Shown: in pieces, positions 9,850 through 21,172 of the stretch
Layout: each line of letters starts with the position of its first letter
Position numbering within the stretch: position 1 is the first letter of the stretch
NCBI GenBank assembly: GCA_965240325.2
Contig: OZ251250.1
Location: 124,001-188,000, forward strand
From: Rebecca billardiae RCC1528
Lineage: Eukaryota > Haptophyta
Length of the DNA: 64,000 nucleotides
Reading direction: 5' to 3'
Translations under genes and position numbers: made by a program
Notes under the pieces: generated by a model
Told to the model about the DNA's origin: nothing
Databases searched by the model: none
What the model saw: the letters and a program-made list of their open reading frames with translations, nothing else

Positions 9850-11858
9850 TCACGGCTCGGCGGTGTCGGGCAGCGCGACGACGCACATGCCGTCGCGGAG
9901 CTGGTGGATGGAGCACTCGGCCAGCAGACCGGCGCTGCCGCCGCCGCCCGCGCCGCCGCCGCCGCCGCCGCCGCCGCTGCCGCCGCCGCTGCCGGGGCCG
10001 CCGTCGGGTGCAGAAGGGCCTGGGGCGAGGCAGGTGGCGGCGGCGGCGGCGCTGCCTGCGGCGGCGGACGGCGCGGCGGGGCCGTGGGCGCCGCCGCCCG
10101 GACGCGCCTCCCCCGCGCGCGCCGCGGGCGGGACGAGGGCGTAGAACCGCAGGCCGCCGCAGCGGAGCGCGCCGCCGCCGCCGTCCGCGCCCGCGCCGCG
10201 CGCCGCCGCCGCGCCCTCCGCCCGCGCGAGGTGCGCTCGCACAGGCGCGCCGAAGCGCGCGGCGAAGGCCGCGCCGAGCTGCTCTGGGCGCGTGGGCCGC
10301 GGGCCGGCGTAGAGGACGTCGCGGGCGCCGAAGCGCAGGACGAGCGTCAGTCCGGGCGAGTCCGGGGGCGTGGGCGCCGTGGGCGGTGGCGGCGGCAAGC
10401 GCGCGAGCGGCGCGCCGGCTGGCGGCGCGCCGGCGCGCGGCGTGGGCGCATCCGCCGCGTCCACCGCGTCCGCCGCCACGTCCGCCTCCGCGTCCTGCGC
10501 GAGCCGGATGCAGTCCGCGAGCGCGCGCATCCACCGCCGCTTCCCCGCCAGGTCGGGCGCCGCGAGCTGGTGCAGCGTGCGCGCGCGGCCGGCGGCGGCG
10601 CGCGCGGGCGGCGCCGCGCCACCCGCGCGCGCGGCCGCGCCGCCGCCGCCCGCGCGCGCCGCCGCCGCGCCCGCGGCGGTGGCGGCGGCGGCGGCGGCAG
10701 CGGCGGCGGCGCCGCCCGCGGCGGGCGGCACGCTGATGGCGAAGAGGAACGAGCTCGGCCGCTCGTCCAGCAGCTGCGCACCCGCTGCGCAAACCGTCGG
10801 CGTCGGCGCGGCGCGCGGCGGTCGTCGTGTCAGGCGGTGCGCAGCATCGATTATAAAATGAGAATTCGACAGCGCGCAATAAAAAAAACCACCGTGGCGG
10901 GAAACAAAAGGGCGGGCACCCCAAATCGGAGCGTGAGTGGGCGGAGGTCACGGTGGCGATGCACGAGGACGGGGCGTGTCGCACGTGCCGGGCAGCGGGA
11001 TGAGAGCGGGCGCGGCGTGCGCATGCGTGCGCATGCGTGCGCGCGCACGCGCGCGGGGGCGGGCCGGCGGCTCAGAGGCTGAGTGAGAGGGGCGCTGGGC
11101 GGCGCCGAGATCGCAATCTCGCGCGGAGGTCGCACGCTCGCGCCGAGATCGCCATCTCGCGCCGCGCGCACCCGTGAGCAGCACAATCTCGGAGGGCGTC
11201 TCGGAGTGCTCGCCGCCGAAGATGTGCAGCTTGGCGGGCGGCGCCCAGCGCGCCCCCGGCGGCAGCGCCGGCGGGGGCGGCGCGCGCGCGGCCGGCGCCG
11301 CGGCGCCGCCGGCCGCGGCGCCGGCGGCGCGAGCGCTGCCGCTTCGCGCGCCGCCCCCGGCCGCGCTCGCGCCGGCTGCGCCGCCGCCGCCCGCCTCCGC
11401 CGCCGTCGCCGCGGCCGGCGCGCCCTGCCGCGCGCGCGCCCGCCGCCCCGCCGCCGAGCCGGGTAATGCGGGTAATACGGGTAGCGTGAGTACGAGCAGC
11501 CGGTCGTGCCATAGCAGCTCCGAGCCAATCAGCAGCCGGCCCTGCAGGACTCCCACCTCAGTCCGGTGAATCTCGGGCATGTGCGTGAGGCCGACGTAGC
11601 AGCGCTCGAGCGCGGACACGGCGTGCGCGCACACGCTCGCGTGCGCCGCGCGGAACAGCAGCAGCGGCGGGCGCGCGGCCGGCGGCGCCACCGCGGAGCG
11701 CGCGGCGGGCGCGGGCGGCGCGGCCGCCGCGCCGGCGCCGCCGCCCTTCGCTCCGCCGCCCGATGCGGCGGCGGCGGCCGCCACAGCTGCCGGCGGCGGC
11801 GGCGGCGAGCAGAGGATGATGGCAAAGTCGAGCAACGGCGGCGGCTGCGCGATCACCG

Positions 11859-11890
<32 letters not shown>

Positions 11891-12529
11891 GCCGCCGCCG
11901 CCGGGCGCGCGGCGGTGGCGGCGGCGCCGGCCGGGCCGGCGGGCCGGGCGCCGAGCGCCGCGCCTGCCACTTGCTTCTGGTGGCCCGAGGCGAAGCCTGG
12001 GAGCACGTCGTCGATCTCGTGCAGCGCGAGGGTCGTGTGCGCGCCGCGCCCCGGCTGCGCCACGCTCAGCTCCTGCGCCGCGCCGTCCAGCCTCAGCATG
12101 GCCGCCGGCATCGCGCCTGGCTCGGCCGCGGCCGCGGGCGCGCGCGCCGAGCGCGCGCCGAGCGCCTGCTGGTACACGGGGAAGAAGGACGGGCGGGAGG
12201 AGTCTGCGCGCGTGCGCGCGCGCGCGTGCGGCACGCACGCACGCCGGGGCGCCCTGTGATCAGCCGCTCGATCGCGCGCGCGGCCGCGCGGGGGGTCGGC
12301 GGCGGCGGCGGCGCAAGAACGCACCGACGTCAAAGCGCAGCCCGGCGCCGCAGTGGGCGCACGACATGGCGAAGGCGAGCGGGCAGGCCGGGCACTTGAC
12401 GAAGGAGGCGCACTGGGGGCAGCGCACCACGCGCGCCGTGCGGTTGCGCTCCATCGGGAACGTGAGCACGCGCGAGACGCACGGCAGCAGCTCGGCGTCA
12501 TGGCGCCCAGCCGCGGCGGCCGACGCCAT
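9850..12529 (-). CDS. PH-domain protein with N-terminal Cys-rich knuckle
   Basis: Three exons, 12529-12325, 12203-11172 and 10784-9850, keep frame (phases 1 and 1) and give about 723 residues. The N-terminus has VVRCPQCASFVKCPAC and SCAHCGAGL, four CxxC-like knuckles suggesting a zinc ribbon. Exon 2 has LRLDGAAQELSVAQPGRG and LALHEIDDVLPGFASGHQ, which look like PH/PLC-type strands, then a Gln run, then LLDFAIILCS and LLLFRAAHASVCAHAVSALE. Exon 3 opens with AQLLDERPSSFLFAI and RRWMRALADCIRLAQ, with the conserved Trp of a PH-domain C-terminal helix. PH domains usually bind phosphoinositides or proteins at membranes. The long Ala/Gly insert between strands is odd. Intron 2 begins GTGCGCGC and carries two AGAT/ATCT palindromes (11107, 11145). 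It is divergent from the TOM1/INPP4 gene. Confidence 0.7.
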
Positions 12530-12773
12530 GGCCGATCGAGCGCGCCGACGCGCGACTTGCCGACTGCCGCACTGTTGTCTGTTTGTGCGCAAGCAAATTG
12601 TTTTTCGGCTGATGACGTTTTCGTCGCGCCTTTTTCTTTTCGCGGCGACGATGATTTTGAAAGGGGGGCGCGCCCCGACTCTGCTCTGCAGTGCAGCTGG
12701 CGGCCAGCGCGGGCGGCGGCGGCCATCAGTGCAGTGCAGGGCGCACGGGGGCTGGCCGCGGCGCACGGCGCGC
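12530..12773. promoter_or_regulatory. Divergent promoter region
   Basis: This 244-bp stretch separates the ATG of the PH-domain gene (12529, minus) from the ATG of the TOM1/INPP4 gene (12774, plus). It is AT-richer around 12590-12660 than its surroundings. No TATA box stands out. A shared promoter is inferred from geometry only. Confidence 0.5.
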
Positions 12774-15164
12774 ATGACGCCCGGCCCGGCGGAGTACGCC
12801 GGCCCGGCCGTCTTCGCCCTCGAGCTCGCGCTCTACGGCGCGCTCCTCGTCGTCTGCGTCGCGTCCGGCCGCCGTTTCCTGGAACCTTCCGCGCCGTGGG
12901 TGGAGCATGGCTGCCTCACGCGCAAGCTCTTCCACGTGCTGCTCGTGGCGTTCGCGGCGACGCGCGCGGGGTGGGCGCTGCTCGAGCTCGCGCTCACCGC
13001 CCTCCTCGGCGCCGACGCCTCGTGCGTCCGCCTCGCCAACCGCCGGCTCGCGCCGCGCCGACCCGCATGCATCGTCGTCGACTCGGTCGCCGTCTGTCTG
13101 TTCGACACGACGTTTTTGCTCGTGCGCGCCGCGCACCGCCGCGCACCGCCGCGCGTGCGTGCGTGCGTGCGTGCGGCCCCGTCCGCCCGTCTGCCCGCCC
13201 GTGCGTGCGCGCGGCGTGGGGTGCTACGCCGCGCACCGCCGCGCGCGTGCGCGTGCGTGCGCCTCTGTGCGTGCGTGCGTGCGTGCGTGCGGCGTGGGGT
13301 GCCGCGCCGCGCACCGCCGCCGCGCCGCCGCGCCGCGCTCGCCTGCCCTACCCTCACCCTCGCCCTACCCCCCACGCGCCCACGGCACCCGGCGCCCGCC
13401 CGCAGGTGAGCGCGCAGCTCGCGGACGTGCTCGCGCGAGGCTGGAAGTCCAGCCAGCGGCTTTGGTGCGCGCTGCGCGCCGCCGTCGGCGTGCTGTGGGT
13501 GTATTTGGCGTCGAGCGTGCTCGTGGCCGTGCTGGCGGAGCTCGGCGCGGCGGGCGCGGCGGCGCGCGGGTGCGGCGGCGGCGGCGCGCGCGCGGGGCAA
13601 GGGGGCGGCGCGGCGCGGCGCGCGGGTGCGGCGGCGGGCGCCGCGGGCGGCGGCGGGGGGCAGCAGCAGCAGCACGGCGGCGGCGGCGCACTCGGCGGCG
13701 GCGGCACGCCGGCCGCCGCGGCGGCGGCGGCGGCGGCGGGCGCGCACGGCGCCGCCGGCGCCGCCGCCAACGTGGCCGCCCTCGAGGCGGGCGCGCGCGC
13801 GGTCGCTGCCGACTATTACGCGGGCGGTTTCGTCGTACTTGGCGGCTACTCACTTTTACTCGCGCTGTGCGTTCTCTGGCTCGTGCTCGCGCTCTCGCTG
13901 CTGGGCGTGGGCGGGCTGCGCGCGCTGCGCCGCGGCGGCGGCGCCGTCGGCGGCGGCGGCGGCGGCGGCGGCGGCGCGCGCTGGGCGCGCGCGCAGCAGC
14001 AGCAGCAGCAGCTGCCCGCCGCGCGCGCGTCGGCGCTGCGCGTGCGCGCGCACGCGCTGCTGCTGAGCGCGCTCTGTGCCCTCGGCTTTGCGCTGCGCTT
14101 CGCGCTCTTCCTGCGCGCCTTTGAGCTCGCGCGCGCGCACGGCCGCGGCGGCGGCGGTGGCGGCGGCGGCGCGGCCGGGGTGTCGCCGGCGGCGGGCGCG
14201 GCGGGGTCGGACGCGCTCGCGCCGTCCGCGCTCGCGTGGCGGCTGTCCGCGTACTGGCTCCCCGAGCTGCTGCCGTGCGCGTGCCTGCTCACGGCGGAGC
14301 ACTTCCTGAACTCGCTCAAGATCGGCGTCTCGCGCCACCCGGACTTCTCGCTGGCGCCGGTCGCGCGCGTGCGCGCGCGCCGGCGCGCGGCGCGCGCAGG
14401 GCTCGAGCTGACGCGAGCGGCGGTGGGCGGCGGCGGCGCGTTCGGCGGCGGCGGCGCGGCGCCCGAGGGCGCAGGCGGAAGGCTGCCGGGTGGCGGCGCC
14501 GAGGGCGGCGGCGGCTCGGCCGGCCGCGAGCGCGCGCCGGCGCGCGCGGCCGGCGCGCGCGGCGCGGCCGCGGCGGCGGGCGCGAGATTGCAATCTCGCG
14601 CGGCGGCGGCGGGCGCGAGATTCCGCGAGATCGCGGCGGCGAGCGCGGCGCGCGCGGCGGTGGCGGTGGCGGGCGCGCTGGGCACGCCGCCGCCGCGCGC
14701 GCTGCTCCACGCGCACGCACGCCGCGCCGCGGCGGCCGCAGCCGCCGCGCCGACGCCCGCCGCCGCGGCGCGCGGCGGCGCGGACGGCGCGCGCGGACGC
14801 ACCGTCGCCGCGTGCGCGGCTTGCGCGCCGCCCGCGCTGCCCGCCGCCTCGCCCTCCGCCGCCGAGCTGATGGCGGCGGGCGCGGCGCGCGAGGCGCTAC
14901 GAGAGCCTCTGCTGCCGCCTGTCGGCATGGCTGCCGCCGGCGGTGGCGGTGGCGGTGGCGGGCGGCACTGCGGCGGCGGCGGCGAAGGCGGCGGCGGCGA
15001 TGGCGGCGGGCGCGGTGGCGATGGCGCGCCCCTTGCCGCCATGGGCCCAGCGGCAGACCTCGAGAGCGGCGGCTGGTGCGCCGGCAGCGGCCGCGCGGCC
15101 GAGGCACGCGCGCGCCATGCGCCACGCGCCGCCGCGCCGCCGCCGCGCGGCGCGTGGCTCGGCC

Positions 15165-15198
<34 letters not shown>

Positions 15199-15323
15199 GC
15201 GGCTGCTGTCGCTGTTCGCAACCGGCGCCGGCGCGGCGTGGGGCGCGGCGGCCGCGCTGGGCGCGGCGGCCGCGCACGCGGTGTGCTGTGCGCGCCGCCG
15301 CAGCCCACGCCACCTTCCGGTCC

Positions 15324-15354
<31 letters not shown>

Positions 15355-18300
15355 TCGCTCTGATGGAGCGCTGGCAGGGCCGCACCACGGCGGCGGCTCG
15401 GCGGCGCTTGGCGGGCGTGGCGGCTGCGGCTGCAGCGCGGCGCGCTCGGCGGACGCCCTCCTCGCGCCGGGCGCGCGCGCCGTGCCGCCCGCCGCGGACG
15501 ACGAGGACGCGGCCGCCGCCGCCGTCGGCCTGCCGAGCGGCGCGCTGCGCCGGCCGAACGCGCGCTTCGTCGCGAGCTATGTCGTGCGCGCGAGATTGCA
15601 ATCTCGGGGTGGCGCGGCCGCGGCGGCGCGGCGCGCGGCGGCGAGCGCGGCCGCGCTCGACGCGTACTACCCCGGATACTCCGGATACTCGGGATACTCC
15701 GGATCGCCGCCGCCCTCGGGCGGCGGCTCGCCGGTGCGCCGGCCGCGCACCCTGCCAACCACGCTGCCGGTCGTGGCCGGCCGAGATTGCAATCTCGCGG
15801 CCGCGGCCGCCGACGGCGGCAGCGGCGACGACTCGGCCGGCGGGGGCGGCAGCGCCGGCGGCGCTCGGCGGCGCAGCGGCAGCCCGGCCGCCGCGCCGGC
15901 CCCCACGCCCGGCACGCCCCACCCCACCCACGGCCCGCACAGTACCCACGGTACCCGCATGACCCACATTACCCGCACGCTGTATGTGCGCGAGCTCCTG
16001 CTCGAGGGCCCGCTCTCGTTCGCCGTGCCCGCGGGCTGGCTGCTCGCGATCGTCGGCGAGAGGCACCGGCCGGTGGCGGCGCTGGCGGCGTCGCTGGGCG
16101 CGGCCGAGGGCGGCGCGGGCGGCGGCGGGCAGCCGGGCGGGTCGCAGGCGCACGGTGGCGCGGCGCGCGGGGCGGCGGCGCTGGCAGCGGTTGGCGGCGG
16201 CGGCGGCGGCGGCGGCCCGCTGGCGCGGCTGCTCCGACGCTGGGCGCGGCGCGGCAGCGCCGTCGGCGGCGGCGCCGGCACCAACACGGCTGCCGCCGGC
16301 GGCGCCTCGCCCGGACCACCCACCCGGACCGCGCTAATGGCGGCACTCCTCGGCGCGCTCCAGGACGAGCGCCGCCGCACGGGCGCCGAGTGGACGCGCG
16401 CGCAGCTGCTCAAGCGCCACGACTATCTGACCGCGCTGGTGCGCCAGCTCGAGCTGCTGGACGGCTACTACTACCCCGGGTATTCGGGGTATTCGGGGTA
16501 TTCGGGGTATTCGGGGTACGCGGCCGGGCTGGGCGAGGGCAGGCTCTGGTTCAAGCCGTCGACGCGGCGGCGCGACGCGGCGCTGAGCTGCGTGCCGTGC
16601 AACTTGCACGTGCAGTACATGCAGGTCTGGGCCGGGCCGCCCGCCTCCGCCCCCGGCGGCGGCGACGGCGGCGGGTGCGCGGCGGCGCTCGGGCCCGCGC
16701 GGCCCGCGGCGCGCGGCGGCGGCACGCGCGGCGCGGTGCACGTTTGCGTGACGGTGGGCGCGCCGGCCGCGCACCCGCTCGGCTTTGCGCGCGGCGGCGT
16801 CGCGCACTTGGACGAGAGGATCGGCGCGACGGCGCGCGAGCTCGAGCGCTGCCGGCGCGAGCTGGCCGCGCACAGCGTGCACGCGCGCGCTGGCGGCGGC
16901 GGCGGCTCGGCCGAGCCGCCGCCGCCTCCGCACGTGAGCGACGACGCCGCGCACGCGGGAGTCCTCTACCCTAACCCTAGCCCTAACCCTAGCCCTAGCC
17001 CTAACCCTAGCCCTAACCTCTGGACGGGCGGCTCCGTGCTGCTGGATGGCTCCGGCTCGCCGTGGGGCGGCGGCGCGCCCGACCCGACCCTGGTCCTCCC
17101 CCTGCCACCGCTCTCTCCGCCGCGCGCCGGCGGCGGCGCGCACGCGCCCGTCCGAGATTGCAATCTCGACGGCGCGCCTCGGGGCGCCGGCGCCTGCCCG
17201 CACCCGCGCCCGGCACAGCCGCCGCCGCCGCTGTGGGGCGGTGCGGGCGGCGGCGGCACGCCGCCGCGGCCGCAGCCGAGCCCGCTGCGCGCCGCGGCGG
17301 AGCGCGCGCTGCCGCCGCGCTGGGTGGCGGCGCTGGGCGGCGGCGGCGGCGCGTCCGGCGCCCCGGGCGGCGCGGCCGGCGGCGGCGGCGCGGCCCTCGG
17401 CGATTCGTCACCCAGCATGGCCGCCCCGGACTCGGGCGGTTTCAGCATGGCCGCCGAGCACTGCGACTACCTCGCGAAGAAGCTGTGCGAGCTGCGCTTC
17501 GAGCGGATGCAGCGGCTGGACTGCTGCACGGCGCAGGCGCTCGCCATCGTCGGTACTGCGGTGGGCGCGCAACTCCTCGCGCTGCTGCACGATGGAGGCG
17601 GCTGCGCGGACGCGGACGCGGCGGAGGCGGAGGCGGCGGAGGCGGAGGCGGAGGCGGAGGCGGCGGAGGCGGAGGCGGCGGCGGCGGACGCGCGGAAGGG
17701 GGGCGGCGGCGCGGCGAAGGCGCCGCCGCCGGTGCCTCCGCCCGAGCCCGGCGGCGGCGGCGGCGCGGCGCGCGCCACGCCCGCGCCACCGCGCGGCTTG
17801 TGTGGCGGTGGCACCGGCGGCGGCGCCGCCGCCGCGCCGCCGCCACCGCCGCCCGCCGCCGCCGCCGAGCCCGTCTCGCCGCCCGCGCGCCTCTCCGCGC
17901 GCTCCGCCGCCATCCTGCGGCAGTGGTCCCGCCACGGCATCCTCCTCGGCTGGGAGTCGCTCCTCTCCGCCGCGGGGGACGAGGCGGGCATGCTCGCCGA
18001 TTTCGTTGGCACAGTCCGAGCCCTCCGGGCGCAGGGGCTGGCGGTGCGGCTGGCGCGCTCGCGCGCGGGGTGCGCGGCGGCGGGCGGCGGCGGGGAGGGC
18101 GACGGCGGGGGCGGCGGCGCGGAGGCGGGCGAGGTCGGGTCGGCGGGCCCGCCCGCGCCGCGCCCGCGGCCGCGCGCGCCACCAGCCCGCGGCAGCCCTG
18201 AGCAGCCGCCAGACACCGCCAGAGCTGCGAGATTGCAATCTCAGCCGCCAGACGCCGTCCGAGCTGCGAGATTGCAATCTCGCGGACGCGCCGCTGCCGC

Positions 18301-18864
18301 CCTCCCGCCGCTCGCGTGGGGTCGACGGTCGGAGGTGGGCGAGCGCGCGTGGCTGCTCGCGCGCGCCGGCGCGTGGGGGGACCCGCTCGCGTCCGTCCTC
18401 GCGCTGCCCGACGTCAGCGTGCACACGGAGTGCTGGGGCGGCGGGCGGCGCGGCGGCGCCGCGCCAACGGCGGCCGACGCGGACAATGTGCCCACCGCCG
18501 ACGACGACGGCGGCGGCGGCGGCAGCGGCGCGGCGCGGGTGCGGCGGCGCGGCGGCGGTGGCCCCGGCGGCCAGCGCACGGCTCGCTCGCCGGCCACGCC
18601 AGCCGCGTCGCCAGAGGCGGCAGATTCAGCAGCAGCGGCCGCCGCCGCAGCCGCCGCCCATCCCGCGGCGGCTGGCGCAGACGCGGGCGCGGCGGACGCG
18701 GCGGACGCGGCTGGCTTGGACGGCGGCAGCGGCGCGTCCGCGAGATTGCAATCTCGCAGCTCGGACGGCGGCGCCGAGTCCGACGCAGACGCCGCCGCGT
18801 GCGATGGCGAGCGCGGCGGCGACGGCGGCGACGGCGGCGTCGAAGGCAGCAGCGCCGAATCCAG

Positions 18865-18934
<70 letters not shown>

Positions 18935-20816
18935 TCGCGTCGGCTGGTGTTGACGCTGGAGCTTCCGCCGCCGCTGTGGCGGCTGCTGCCGCCCGAGCTG
19001 CGAGATTGCAATCTCGCGGACGCGCCGCTGCTGCCGTGTGTGCTCGCACTCTTCACGCAGGTGCGCGCGCGCCGCGCCGGCGGCAGTGCCGGAGGCCCGC
19101 GGCCGGCCCAGTGCGCCGCGGCGCGCGGCTCTTGCGCGCCCAAGCGCCGACGCGCGAGATTGCAATCTCGCGGCGGCGCCGGGCGCGGCGGTGCGCCCCC
19201 CGCTGCGCCGGCAGGCGCGCGCCCCACTCAAGCCTGACTGACTCGGCATGGCCGCCACTGCCCTGCCGCGCCGGCTCCGCTCGCCCTTTTCCCCTTTTCT
19301 TTTTTCCTGATTTCCTTTTCTCTTCTTTTCTGTGTTTCTCTTTCTTTTCCTTTTCTCTTCTTTTCTGTGTTTCTGTGTTTCTCTCTCTTGTGCCGGGGGC
19401 GCGCAGGGCATCAACCTCACGCAGCAGGTCGCGCAGGCCGTCGGCTCCGCGCAGGCGCGGCTGCAGGAGCGCACCAACGCCGACAGCTACTCACTTTTAC
19501 TCGCCTATGCGCACCGCGTCCTTGGCGCGGAGGCGGCGGCGGCGGGTGTGCCCCTGGCGCGCTCGCCGCACGCTCAGCCGCCGGGCGGTGGCGCGCACGC
19601 GGCGGCGGCGGCGGCGCAGCAGCACGGCGCAGCGCCCGGCACGCCGGGCGGTGGCGTGCCCGGCCTCGGCGGCGCCGGCGGCAGCCGCAGCAGCCTCGGC
19701 AGCGCGCCGCTGCCGCCGCAGCCGCAGCAGCAGCAGCCGCAGCAGGCGGCCGCGTCGCCGCGCGGCGGCGCGCGCTGCTCACCGCGCGGCGCGCCGAGCC
19801 CCGGACTGGCGCCCGGACCGTCACTCGGCTGGGGCGGCGCGGGCGCGCGCACGCCGGGCGGCACGGCTGGCGGTGCGGGCGCGCTGGGCACGCCCCTCGC
19901 CGCGCTCAGCCGCGCGGCCTCCTCCCTCTCCGACTATGGCGCCGGCGCCGGCCCGGCGCACGGCGGCGGGAGCGGCGGCGGCGGCGCGGCGGCGCCTGAC
20001 TCGACGGCCGCCGCCTCGGGCTCGCCCTCGCCCGCGGGGTCGATGACGGCGCCGGCGGCGCTGCTGAGCGTGGCGGCGGCGGCGGCGGCCGCGCACTACT
20101 CCCTCGCCGTCGTGCTGGACGACGGCCGCCACCACACGCTGAGCAAGCTGCAGCGGCTGCACCGTGCGCGCCCGCGCCGCCGCGCGCCCGCCGCCGCGCG
20201 CCCGCGCCGCGCGCCCGCGCCGCGCGCCGCGCCGCGCGCCGCGCCGCGGCTGACGCCAGCCCCCACACACCCCCCGTGCCCCCGCGCCCGCGCCGACGTG
20301 CGCGCAACTCTTCGCGCTGCCCTGCTTCCCGGGCCTCCTTCGTCTTCTGTGCTCATCTCCCTCGGCCGCAAATTCGGCATCGTCAATTGCGTCTCATATT
20401 TCGTTATTATTTATTATTCCCTTTTCTTCTTTTCTTTTCTTTCGTCCCCTCGCGGCGCCGGCTGCGCAGACCTGGTGCACTGCGCGCGCGGCGAGCCGTC
20501 CGTCGACCTGCTGCAGCTGGCGGAGGACGTGGTGCGCCGGCTGCACGGCGTGCGCGTGACGTCGTGCAAGTCGGGCAAGGACCGCACCGCCATGTCCGTC
20601 ACCGCCGAGCAGGCCCACCTCCTTGCCCACGAGCACGGCGTCAGCGCCGCAGACGCAGAGGCGCTCGCCGGCCGCATGCGCCGCGAGGGCGTGCGGCTCG
20701 AGAACGCCAAAAAGAACACGGGGCGCTCGCTGTACGCGTTCTCGCGGCTGCAGCGGCGCTGGCTGCCGCAGCAGTACGCGCCGCCCGAGGGCACGTACGC
20801 GCGCGGCCGCACGTAG
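12774..20816 (+). CDS. Seven-helix TOM1/THH1-like domain fused to INPP4-type inositol-lipid 4-phosphatase
   Basis: Four exons, 12774-13121, 13406-19060, 19407-20163 and 20470-20816, keep frame exactly and give 2368 residues. N-terminal part: about seven hydrophobic helices, including LFHVLLVAFAATRAGWALLE, VVDSVAVCLFDTTFLLV and SAYWLPELLPCACLLTAEHF, the pattern of THH1/TOM1/TOM3 membrane proteins. C-terminal part: LWFKPSTRRRDAALSCVPCN, VTVGAPAAHPLGFARGG, ARSAAILRQWSRHGILLGWE, then LFTQ joined by splicing to GINLTQQVAQ, then the CX5R catalytic loop CKSGKDRTAMSVT (Cys about 2286) and MRREGVRLENAKKNTG with PPEGTYARG, as at the INPP4 C-terminus. INPP4 enzymes remove the 4-phosphate of PI(3,4)P2. 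Long Gly/Ala inserts separate the blocks. There is no stop between the halves, but two genes with a hidden boundary, or unspliced introns inside exon 2, remain possible. Confidence 0.75.
15660..15710 (+). repeat. CCGGATACT nonamer repeat
   Basis: The sequence CCGGATACT repeats with variants and is read as YSGYSGYSG. A similar GGGTATTCG array at about 16480-16520 also encodes GYSG units, and a short version occurs at 1075-1115. Confidence 0.75.
16970..17020 (+). repeat. Telomere-like CCCTAA/CCCTAG tract inside an open exon
   Basis: About eight units of CCCTAACC or CCCTAGCC are read in frame as NPSPNPSP. The same motif class lies in introns elsewhere (3187, 57050), so this segment may be an unrecognised intron of the INPP4 gene. 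Confidence 0.75.
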
Positions 20817-21172
20817 GCGGGCGCGGCCTGCGACGGCACCTGTTATATTGATGACCTCACGGCGCAGATCGATTTATTCTCAGATCGAATATATAATATA
20901 ATCGGCGCTTTATTGATGTCGTGTGTCTCAGTCTGAGTGTGCTGATATGATGCTGCTGACGACACTTTGACCACGAGCAGCGAGCGTGCTGCGCACTGCC
21001 TGCGATCGTCCGGACGACAGATGATGGAACTTCGTTGCGAGCAGCAGCGGATCGTCCGCGCCGCCTACTGTCCCGCCCGGATCGAGGCCGCCGCCGATTA
21101 ACGGCGCGCGGCGCGCCCGCGATCATCAGCCAGCCGGTCCGCGGTCGTAGATGAGTCGTCAGCGCCGCTCAC
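20817..21172. other. Intergenic, convergent gene ends
   Basis: This is AT-richer sequence between the INPP4 stop and the GT61 stop. From about 21005 it is homologous to sequence left of the transposon at 26083, marking the edge of the segmental duplication. I see no gene. Confidence 0.6.

Larger units (their letters stand above)
14584..19169. repeat. Cluster of nine exact GAGATTGCAATCTC palindromes in one gene
   Basis: Exact copies start at 14584, 15592, 15783, 17154, 18229, 18268, 18742 and 19002 inside the long exon, and at 19156 inside the next intron. Those at 18229 and 18268 belong to a 39-bp tandem duplication (18203-18242 and onward). Flanks of some copies are also shared: GAGCTG before and GCGGACGCG after at 18268 and 19002, and the same flanks inverted at 18742. 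Confidence 0.9.

Noticed and set aside
12353-12773. Upstream extension of the TOM1/INPP4 frame
   Set aside because: It crosses the start region of the divergent PH gene and is out of frame with the well-supported first exon starting at 12774.
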